Shown here in pieces: positions 6,781-12,661 of a stretch of 12,661 nt of DNA (position 1 is its first letter; each line of letters starts with the position of its first letter). The stretch lies in the NCBI GenBank assembly GCA_023245915.1, contig JAHFJK010000032.1:1-12661 (forward strand), in the 5' to 3' direction. The notes under the pieces were generated by a model. That model did not search any database. It saw nothing but the letters and a program-made list of their open reading frames with translations, and had not been told where the DNA came from. The stretch comes from Candidatus Doudnabacteria bacterium (GTDB lineage Bacteria > Patescibacteriota > Doudnabacteria > UBA920). The position numbers were made by a program, and so were the translations under genes.

Positions 6781-7230
6781 ATGCAATTTCCCGTTCCCCA
6801 ATTCACCGACGTGGAAGATAAAATAATCGGTTCCCTGACTTTTAAACAGTTCGGGATTATTTTTGGAGTAGGCATAGTAGTTTTTTTGGGCTACTCCCTG
6901 ACTAAAAGTCTTTTAGTGGCCATATTTCTTTTCCTTTTACTAGGTTTGCCGGCTTTAGGACTGGCGCTGGTGCCGTTTAACGGCCGGCCAATGTATAGCT
7001 TCATTGGCAAGCTAGTAAGCTTTTTTTTGAGCACCAAAGCAATGGTTTTTCACAAAGAAGCCAGTAGTCTTAAGTCGGCAGACAATTTGAAAGACGTACA
7101 GCTGTCCGCTCCCAGGCAAGAAACTAAAACGGCCGCAGATACTCAAACCCGCTTACAACAAGTCCAGGAAATTTTAAATAAAACCGCATCCCAGGAGAGC
7201 GAAATTATAAAAAAGAATTATTCTAATTAG
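6781..7230 (+). CDS. PrgI family T4SS membrane protein
   Basis: This small inner-membrane protein of 149 residues starts with the typical PrgI pattern: MQFPVPQF, then a VEDKIIGSLTFKQ segment and two closely spaced membrane helices (about 24-40 and 43-66), then NGRPMYSFI. PrgI proteins accompany VirB4 in Gram-positive and CPR conjugation-type systems, in roughly the place of VirB3. Residues 95-149 form a charged, Gln-rich cytoplasmic tail of no recognised fold. The next gene, 30 bases downstream, is the VirB4 N-terminal part, in the usual order. No Shine-Dalgarno is seen; a -10 box lies 12 bases upstream. Confidence 0.88.
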   Translation: MQFPVPQFTDVEDKIIGSLTFKQFGIIFGVGIVVFLGYSLTKSLLVAIFLFLLLGLPALGLALVPFNGRPMYSFIGKLVSFFLSTKAMVFHKEASSLKSADNLKDVQLSAPRQETKTAADTQTRLQQVQEILNKTASQESEIIKKNYSN

Positions 7231-7260
7231 TTAGTAGTATTAGATAAAACAGATTATTTT

Positions 7261-7944
7261 ATGAAATTAGATATGCGGAAAAAAAACCAGCCCGTAGGCA
7301 AGGCAACGCAAAGCTTTTTGCGAATATCGGAAATTAAAAATGACGCGGTGGTGATGGATGACGGCACTTTGCGGGCCATTGTCAGCGTCTCGTCCACCAA
7401 TTTTGATTTAAAAAGCCAGGATGAGCAGAATTCGATTATTTTTAATTTCCAGAGGTTTTTGAATTCCCTGGATTTTTCCGTCCAGATTTTAATGCAGAGC
7501 CGGAAAATGGAGATTGGCGGCTATTTGGAAAAGCTAAAAAAACTGGCGGAAAGGCAGACTAATGAATTGCTGCGCGTGCAGACAGTAGAGTATACCGAGT
7601 TCATTAGCCGCCTGATTGAAAATGCCAGCATTATGAATAAAAATTTTTACATTATTGTGCCTTTAGGCGAAAGTATTTTCCCGCCGGCTGCGGGGGTTTT
7701 TTCTAAATTGTTAGGACGGGGCAAGTCCAGGGAATTGAGCCAAAAAGTTGAAAATTTTGACAGGGCCAGGGAAAAACTGGACAATCGCGTCACTGCGCTG
7801 GCAGCCAATTTGTCCAGTCTGGGAGTAAAATCGCAGCGTTTGAATACCGGAGAAATTATCCAGCTCTATTATAATTCTTATAACTTTGACGCCGGTCCTC
7901 TCATAGATCCAGGGCAGCTTAAAGATATAAAGATATCGGAATAA
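7261..7944 (+). CDS. VirB4/TraC N-terminal domain as a separate protein
   Basis: This 227-residue soluble protein resembles the first N-terminal subdomain of VirB4-type ATPases. An IKNDAVVMDDGTLRAIVSVS strand region (residues about 24-46) is followed by a DEQNSIIFNFQRFLNSLDFSVQI helix-strand segment, KNFYIIVPLG (127-136) and a helical stretch near 160-190. It has no P-loop, so it cannot hydrolyse ATP alone and presumably associates with the ATPase encoded after the inserted GxxExxY gene. Together, 227 plus 619 residues match one classical VirB4 (about 800-850). I recall that this split is normal in CPR bacteria, where such proteins are often called TraC-like. It lies 30 bases after prgI and lacks a Shine-Dalgarno. 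Confidence 0.8.
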   Translation: MKLDMRKKNQPVGKATQSFLRISEIKNDAVVMDDGTLRAIVSVSSTNFDLKSQDEQNSIIFNFQRFLNSLDFSVQILMQSRKMEIGGYLEKLKKLAERQTNELLRVQTVEYTEFISRLIENASIMNKNFYIIVPLGESIFPPAAGVFSKLLGRGKSRELSQKVENFDRAREKLDNRVTALAANLSSLGVKSQRLNTGEIIQLYYNSYNFDAGPLIDPGQLKDIKISE

Positions 7945-7949
7945 TCCCT

Positions 7950-8402
7950 ATCCGGATATACGGATTCATCCGGATCTGCGGATAATTACGGATAAAATAA
8001 TGCAATTACTTTACGAAAACGAGACCTATAAATTAAACGGCATTGCCTTTAGAGTTCAGAAGGAATTGGGCCGGTTCGCCAGAGAAAAACAGTATTGTGA
8101 TATCTATGAGAAATATTTGATTGAAGCTCAAATACCGCATCAACGAGAACTTACTGTGGGCGATAGCGCGAACAGATTGGATTTTTTAACGTATCATCGA
8201 ATTCCTATAGATATGAAGGCAAAGCCCTTTGTGATAAAAGAGGATTATTACCAGATGCAAAGGTATTTACAAAGTTTAAATGCTGAACTTGGCCTTATTT
8301 ATAACTTTCGAGACATTTATATTAAACCAAAAAGAATATTAAGGGAAACCAGAAAACATCCGCAATTATCCGCAGATCCGGATAGCATCCGCAAATCCGG
8401 AT
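7950..8402. repeat. Inverted repeats flanking the GxxExxY gene (cassette 2)
   Basis: The inner arms at 7968-7993 and 8358-8383 match over 26 bases with one mismatch, including a perfect ATCCGGATCTGCGGATAATT core. Outer arms at 7950-7965 and about 8387-8402 match at 14 of 16 positions. The arms are built from ATCCG/CGGAT units. The left arm begins six bases after the upstream stop, and the right arm is translated as the tail of the GxxExxY protein. This forms one large potential hairpin with the gene in its loop, as at cassette 1 but with unrelated sequence. Confidence 0.75.
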
Positions 8403-8416
8403 CGGAAATATTATGA
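8000..8416 (+). CDS. GxxExxY family protein (PD-(D/E)XK nuclease-like fold)
   Basis: This 138-residue protein shows the family pattern: a helix ending in VQKELG (19-24), then FAREKQY, where the conserved E (E29) and Y (Y32) are present but the first G of the motif is F. RLDF (59-62), a D71-x-K73 pair followed by AK, and a YYQMQRYL helix (83-90) then NAELGLIYNFR complete the fold expected for PD-(D/E)XK-like proteins. The family's function is unproven. Residues 120-135 are encoded by the right inverted-repeat arm, so the tail is probably repeat-derived. Its stop overlaps the virB4 start as ATGA (8413-8416), which suggests translational coupling. It sits between the two VirB4 parts and has no obvious secretion role. 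Confidence 0.88.
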   Translation: MQLLYENETYKLNGIAFRVQKELGRFAREKQYCDIYEKYLIEAQIPHQRELTVGDSANRLDFLTYHRIPIDMKAKPFVIKEDYYQMQRYLQSLNAELGLIYNFRDIYIKPKRILRETRKHPQLSADPDSIRKSGSEIL

Positions 8417-10272
8417 GCATTTTAGACGTATTCCACAAACCAACCCAAGAAGACCTGGAGCAGAAAAAGCAGCATTTGGAAGAGGCGCAGACCGAGGCCA
8501 AAACCGCCGCGGAGCTCCGGGATTTGGAGAAAACTTATAAAGAAGGCCTGACCACCTTAAAAGATTTAATTGCTCCGGCGTCTTTAAAATTCAACAGCTC
8601 TTATTTTGAGCTTAACGGCAAATTCGGCCGCAGCTTTTTTGTCCTGGCCTACCCGCGCTTCCTTTCTTCCAACTGGCTGTCGTTTATTATCCAGTCTGAC
8701 GGCGCGCTGGATTTGTCCATGTTTATTTACCCCATTGACTCGGCGCAAATCTTAAAAAAATTAAAATCCAAAGTCGGCGAAATTGGCTCGCAAATCTCCC
8801 TTGCCCAGGAAAAGGGCATGGTGCGCGACCCCATGCTGGAAACGGCTTACAAGGATGTGGAAAGCCTGCGGGACAATTTAATGCAGGGCACGGAAAAATA
8901 TTTCCGTTTTGCCCTCTACTTTACCATCTACGCGGCGGACTTAAAGGAACTGGATAAATTTTCATCCACCTTGGAAAGCACTTTAGGCGCGAAATTAGTT
9001 GTGACTAAACGGGCCTTAATGCAAACCCAAAATGGTTTTAACTCCAGCCTGCCTTTGGGCCTGGATGAGCTGGACGTGGCCAGCAATATGAACACCAGCC
9101 CGCTGTCCTCGTGTTTTCCTTTTGTCTCCTCCGATTTGACCGGCAACGACGGGATTTTATACGGCATCAACCGCCACAACAACAGCCTGATTCTATTTGA
9201 CCGGTTTGCCATGGAGAACGCCAATTCCGTGGTTTTTGCCAAAAGCGGCGCCGGGAAATCTTATACGGTAAAGCTTGAGGTACTCCGCTCCTTGATGGTT
9301 GGCACGGAAGTTATTATTATTGACCCGGAAAACGAGTACCAGCATTTGGCCGCGGCTGTGGGCGGCACCTATTTAAGCGTGTCTTTAAATTCCGATTCGC
9401 GCATTAATCCCTTTGATTTGCCAATAGGTTTGCAGGGCGAGGATAACGCGGACATAATGAGAAGCGCGGTAATAAATTTGCTGGGACTGTTTAGCTTAAT
9501 GCTGGGCAAACTCGACCCTACCGAGGAAGCTTTAATGGATAAAGCCATCTGGCAGGCTTACGCCAAAAAAGATATTACCCCGAGTCTGGAAAATTTTCGC
9601 GGCGTGGAGTATCCTACCATGAATGATTTAGTGGAAATTCTCAAAGGCATGGTGGGCGCGGAAAACCTGGCGCAAAGAATGGAAAAGTACACCCAGGGAA
9701 CTTTTGGCGGTTTGCTCAACCAGCAGAGTAATGTGGTTTTAAACAATCAGCTGGTGGTGTTTTCCATTCGCGACCTGGAAGAAGAACTGCGGCCGATTGC
9801 CATGTACATTATTCTTAACTATATTTGGAACATTGTCAGAAGCGAGCTGAAAAAAAGAATTCTGGCTGTGGATGAAGCCTGGATTTTAATGCAGCATGAA
9901 GACAGCGCCCGCTTTTTGTTCGGCATTGCCAAGCGCGCGCGCAAATATTATCTCGGCCTTACCACCATTACCCAGGACGTGGCTGATTTTTTGGCCAGCC
10001 CTTACGGCAAGCCGATTGTTACCAACTCCTCCATCCAGCTTTTATTAAAGCAGTCGCCCGCGGCCATTAACCTGATTGCGGAAACTTTTTTCCTCACCGA
10101 AGGCGAAAAATATTTACTGCTGGAAAGCGAAGTCGGCGAAGGCATATTTTTTGCCGGGCTAAAGCATGCGGCCATTAAAATTTACGCCTCCTATATGGAA
10201 GACCAGATTATCACCACCGATCCCAAGCAGCTTTTAGAGATAAAGGAGAGTGAGGAGAAACTATCTTCATAA
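8413..10272 (+). CDS. virB4: VirB4-type T4SS ATPase
   Basis: This is the inner-membrane-associated ATPase that powers type IV secretion or conjugation-type transfer; it is 619 residues long. A charged coiled-coil-like helix (about 10-50) is followed by the second half of the VirB4 N-terminal region (about 55-230; IAPASLKF, YPRFLSSNWLSF). The ATPase domain has a Walker A at AKSGAGKS with K282 and S283, a DPENEY segment (304-309) and a Walker B at ILAVDEAW with D487-E488. A TTITQDV motif (517-523) and an ending typical of VirB4 (GIFFAGLKHAAIKI) follow. All expected catalytic residues are present. Its start lies inside the stop of the GxxExxY gene (ATGA), with only a weak GGA before it. The missing first domain is the 227-residue protein at 7261-7944. 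The downstream gene follows after a 118-base palindromic spacer. Confidence 0.93.
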   Translation: MSILDVFHKPTQEDLEQKKQHLEEAQTEAKTAAELRDLEKTYKEGLTTLKDLIAPASLKFNSSYFELNGKFGRSFFVLAYPRFLSSNWLSFIIQSDGALDLSMFIYPIDSAQILKKLKSKVGEIGSQISLAQEKGMVRDPMLETAYKDVESLRDNLMQGTEKYFRFALYFTIYAADLKELDKFSSTLESTLGAKLVVTKRALMQTQNGFNSSLPLGLDELDVASNMNTSPLSSCFPFVSSDLTGNDGILYGINRHNNSLILFDRFAMENANSVVFAKSGAGKSYTVKLEVLRSLMVGTEVIIIDPENEYQHLAAAVGGTYLSVSLNSDSRINPFDLPIGLQGEDNADIMRSAVINLLGLFSLMLGKLDPTEEALMDKAIWQAYAKKDITPSLENFRGVEYPTMNDLVEILKGMVGAENLAQRMEKYTQGTFGGLLNQQSNVVLNNQLVVFSIRDLEEELRPIAMYIILNYIWNIVRSELKKRILAVDEAWILMQHEDSARFLFGIAKRARKYYLGLTTITQDVADFLASPYGKPIVTNSSIQLLLKQSPAAINLIAETFFLTEGEKYLLLESEVGEGIFFAGLKHAAIKIYASYMEDQIITTDPKQLLEIKESEEKLSS

Positions 10273-10274
10273 TT

Positions 10275-10380
10275 CCAAATTTCAAATAACAAATTCCAAA
10301 TAAATTCCAAATTCCAAATCCCAATCCAAATTGGAATTTGATTATTGGATATTATTTGTGGTTTGGTGCTTGTAATTTGG
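10275..10380. repeat. ORF-less AT-rich palindromic spacer
   Basis: The left arm at 10275-10303 and right arm at 10352-10380 match as reverse complements at 22 of 29 positions. Nested pairs include CCAAATTCC/GGAATTTG (about 10307-10340) and CCAAATTGG (10326-10334). The arms share the word CAAATTACAA with the arms of cassette 1 but enclose no gene. It fills the gap between the VirB4 ATPase and the last gene and may be a gene-free relative of the flanked cassettes. Confidence 0.55.
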
Positions 10381-10390
10381 GTTTTTATTT

Positions 10391-12661
10391 ATGGCTAATA
10401 CGTTGATTGAAAATTCTAAAGATTTAGACAGCCAGGATACCGGGCAAACCGCAACCGGTGCTGCTTCCAAGCAAGAGGTTGAAAAGATTGAAATACGGAA
10501 GTTTTTTAATGTCGGAGGATCTGACCATGAAATTTATGATATAAAAGCAGGCGAGGAACCCGCTCGGGTTTCTGGCTGGCAAATCCACGAGGGTTCGAAA
10601 GTAGAAGTTAACAGCGACGGTCTGGGGTTTTATGACCGGATTAATTTATGGATAAGCGCAAGCCGTTTTAGCCATAAAGTTGAACCAAGTCAAGGCGGAA
10701 GAAAATTAAGTTTTACGGTTACTGACGATATACAAAAGATTGTTGTTGAGGGCGGTAAGATTGAATTCGAATTTCAAGACACACAGAATCCTCAAAACAA
10801 TCGTTTTTTAAAACCCGCATTTTTTTATCGGGCGGAAACAGAAGAAGAGAAAAAAGAGCGCGAGGCTAAGGAAAAAAGGGACGGGACCTCCGGAAAAGCC
10901 CAAGCGGGGCAAGATGGACCCGGGGCTATTTCCGAATTGCTGAATGAATCAATCGGCGGCGCGGCAGGAGCGTTTGCCAAAGGTTTTACCGGTTCGGCAA
11001 CTCCAAGGTCAACCCAGACAACAGCTGGTGGCGGATCCGCGGTACCGGGTTCATCGGCCACAAATATACAGCAGGGCGGGGGACCTGATGGCGGGTATGA
11101 TGAAGGCTCGAGCCAGGCTATAGAAGATCAGCAGGTTGTTGAAAAAGAAATCCTGCCGGAAAATTTTAAACAGTCCGCAGAACTGGCCGGTGAGTATATC
11201 GATAAAAACCCGGAAGTCATCGCCAATACAGCGGTTAGGACTGAAGTGCTGTCGGCTTTGGGCAGTGGAAATTTGGCGACTTTGGGCGCAGAGGGCCATG
11301 CGGCTTTACAAAGGGTTGTAACTTCGCAGGCGGTTTCGTCGGGCGGAGGAAACGTCCAGCTACAGCAGGCGATGAAGATTGTGGGCCAGCAGGCGACTGC
11401 AGCAAGGGCGGAAATCACATCGCAAGCCCAGGCGACTACATCAGTAACTGCACAAGTGACAAGCGGCGCAACAGTCTCTGGAGGCGGAGTAACCACGGGC
11501 GGCGGGCGAGTAACACTATCCGGCGACGGGACAGTTGCGGGCGGCGGGCAAGCAGTCGCAGCCGTATCTCAAACCATCAGCGGCCCGGCAGGGGCGGCTG
11601 GCAAAATTGAAGCGCAAATATCAGGGCAAGACCGAGGTGGGGCGGGTGGCGGGAAAGTTGGGATAGAAGCGACAACATCGGCAGGGGTAGAAGTATCGGC
11701 TGGGCTTTCCGCAGGGCCAGTATCGCCGTCACGTCCCGTGGCGGCGGGCAAACCAAGCGCGCAAGAGCGCCAAAATATGGATTTGGTTGGCGAGCAGATT
11801 TACAAAAATCCTACTGTGCTCATGCCCAACGACAAAGCTCGCGATGAAGTTTTGACCGCCTTGGGCAGGGCAGATTTAAGCAAGTTGTCTCCGGAAGCGC
11901 AAGAAAATCTGCAAAACGCGGTCAAAATGATCGGGCAGAAGCAGACCAAACCTTCAGAGCAAGTCTTAGCAGCTGCCAATCAGCTGGGAAAAAAATTGGA
12001 AAATCCGGAACAGGCAGATGAGGAGTCAGGCGGAGATACACAAGGGCAAACGCTTTTGGGCAAAGGAATGGTGGATGGAGTTGGATCCCAGGCGCCGGCG
12101 GGAATGGAGAATATGCAGAAAACCGGCAGGGATTTGGCCCAAAAATTAGGGACGTCACCAATAAATAGAGGCAGGGACGCTGGTGAAAATCCCATTGTCG
12201 GTTCTGCCCAGGCAGGATTAGGAATAGGAAGGGCGCTTGGAGGCGGAATTGACGGCGCAATGGGAAACGGCGGTCCAGCAGGCGCGCCTTTGGAAGAAGG
12301 CGCTGGCCAAGGCGTATCATCAGCGCAACCAGGCGGCGGGTCTGTCCCGCCGGACTCAACGGACGGCGCGCCTGCTGGACCGGCGGGGCCGCAAACTAAA
12401 CCCGGATTGCCGGAGAATAAAGAACCAGGTGAAAACGGTCCCAAAGAGGGCGAGGATGAAGATGAGGATAGGCCTGAAGATTCGGATAATCAGGACGCTG
12501 ATGATGAGCAGGCCGGCGTCGGGCAAGCCGCGCCGGGATTGCCCGCGGCCGCCAGCGCGGCAACGGAAGAAGCGGTTAAAGTACTCAATGTTTATATCAA
12601 TGGCTTGCTGCTTGACGGCGTCTGGCTGGTGTGGGTTTTTGCGCTTCCAAGTTTTGGCGGG
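10391..12661 (+). CDS. Partial large Gly/Ala-rich protein with duplicated helical domain (3' end beyond window)
   Basis: An open frame starts at ATG 10391 and stays open to the last base (757 codons, no stop). It is not recognised. Residues 1-150 are a compact beta-rich domain without a signal peptide (KIEIRKFF, GWQIHEGSKVEV, FYDRINLWIS). A basic/acidic helix follows (about 148-165). Two copies of a helical module, roughly residues 261-335 and 463-520, share the pattern GExIxKNPxV, EVLxALGxxxL and VKMIGQ-like, separated by Gly/Ala/Ser/Thr/Val low-complexity sequence. The region to about 685 is Gly/Pro-rich, then an acidic tract runs to about 709. From residue 732 a hydrophobic stretch (INGLLLDGVWLVWVFALP) suggests a membrane segment or membrane domain beyond the edge. 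High GC and small residues create long mirror frames on the other strand, which are shadows. By position it may belong to the T4SS; no known subunit is matched. Confidence 0.78.
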   Translation, partial: MANTLIENSKDLDSQDTGQTATGAASKQEVEKIEIRKFFNVGGSDHEIYDIKAGEEPARVSGWQIHEGSKVEVNSDGLGFYDRINLWISASRFSHKVEPSQGGRKLSFTVTDDIQKIVVEGGKIEFEFQDTQNPQNNRFLKPAFFYRAETEEEKKEREAKEKRDGTSGKAQAGQDGPGAISELLNESIGGAAGAFAKGFTGSATPRSTQTTAGGGSAVPGSSATNIQQGGGPDGGYDEGSSQAIEDQQVVEKEILPENFKQSAELAGEYIDKNPEVIANTAVRTEVLSALGSGNLATLGAEGHAALQRVVTSQAVSSGGGNVQLQQAMKIVGQQATAARAEITSQAQATTSVTAQVTSGATVSGGGVTTGGGRVTLSGDGTVAGGGQAVAAVSQTISGPAGAAGKIEAQISGQDRGGAGGGKVGIEATTSAGVEVSAGLSAGPVSPSRPVAAGKPSAQERQNMDLVGEQIYKNPTVLMPNDKARDEVLTALGRADLSKLSPEAQENLQNAVKMIGQKQTKPSEQVLAAANQLGKKLENPEQADEESGGDTQGQTLLGKGMVDGVGSQAPAGMENMQKTGRDLAQKLGTSPINRGRDAGENPIVGSAQAGLGIGRALGGGIDGAMGNGGPAGAPLEEGAGQGVSSAQPGGGSVPPDSTDGAPAGPAGPQTKPGLPENKEPGENGPKEGEDEDEDRPEDSDNQDADDEQAGVGQAAPGLPAAASAATEEAVKVLNVYINGLLLDGVWLVWVFALPSFGG

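Noticed and set aside
8413..8416. Recoded TGA (glycine, as in some CPR lineages)
   Set aside because: Only one gene in the window ends in TGA, and read-through would end three codons later at TAG; nothing else calls for recoding.
7261..10272. VirB4 broken by frameshift into a pseudogene
   Set aside because: Both parts are intact with sensible ends, all catalytic motifs are present in the second part, and the break coincides with a domain boundary; a natural split is more likely.
10275..10380. CRISPR array from the repeated CCAAAT words
   Set aside because: Repeats are short, irregular, have no uniform spacers and form one palindrome; no cas gene is present.
10825..12444. Several long minus-strand open frames under the last gene
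   Set aside because: They are Pro/Ala/Ser-rich mirror frames of a GC-rich, Gly/Ala-rich coding region that is continuously open on the + strand from 10391.

Overview
The window looks like part of a Candidate Phyla Radiation (Patescibacteria, probably Parcubacteria-like) chromosome. This rests on gene content and style, not on any marker gene: a compact one-strand operon, start codons without clear Shine-Dalgarno sequences, an AT-rich background with palindromic AT-rich spacers, and a stripped-down type IV secretion (T4SS) core of VirB6-like, PrgI and VirB4 proteins next to large unrecognised proteins. All credible protein genes lie on the + strand.

Layout. Positions 1-326 are non-coding, with a possible promoter (-10 at 61-66) and a strongly palindromic block (215-311) just before the first gene. 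327-3824 encodes a 1165-residue VirB6/TrbL-like membrane protein with a signal peptide, a secreted beta-rich head and a long C-terminal tail. 3857-5275 and 5285-6283 encode two unrecognised helical proteins whose linkers contain palindromic repeats translated in frame. One of these contains, in antisense, an alanine-type tRNA-like sequence (4942-5012). 6332-6697 is a four-helix-bundle (23S rRNA intervening-sequence family) gene between inverted repeats. 6781-7230 is a PrgI-family membrane protein with its own -10 box. 7261-7944 is the first N-terminal domain of VirB4 as a separate protein. 8000-8416 is a GxxExxY (PD-(D/E)XK-like) gene between 46-base inverted repeats. 8413-10272 is the VirB4 ATPase. 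10275-10380 is a palindromic spacer with no ORF. From 10391 an open frame runs off the right end (757 codons so far). It encodes a Gly/Ala-rich protein with a duplicated helical domain and a hydrophobic segment at the edge.

How they fit together. VirB6-like, PrgI and the two VirB4 parts would form the inner-membrane platform and motor of a secretion, conjugation or DNA-transfer machine. The unrecognised proteins are probably accessory parts. No VirD4 coupling protein, relaxase, VirB11 or pilin is visible, so substrate and direction of transport cannot be stated.

The most notable signal is that two unrelated small proteins, both of families I associate with intervening-sequence-type insertions, each sit between long inverted repeats inside the same T4SS operon. 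A third palindrome of similar sequence has no gene. This suggests a class of hairpin-flanked single-gene cassettes that colonise transcribed junctions.
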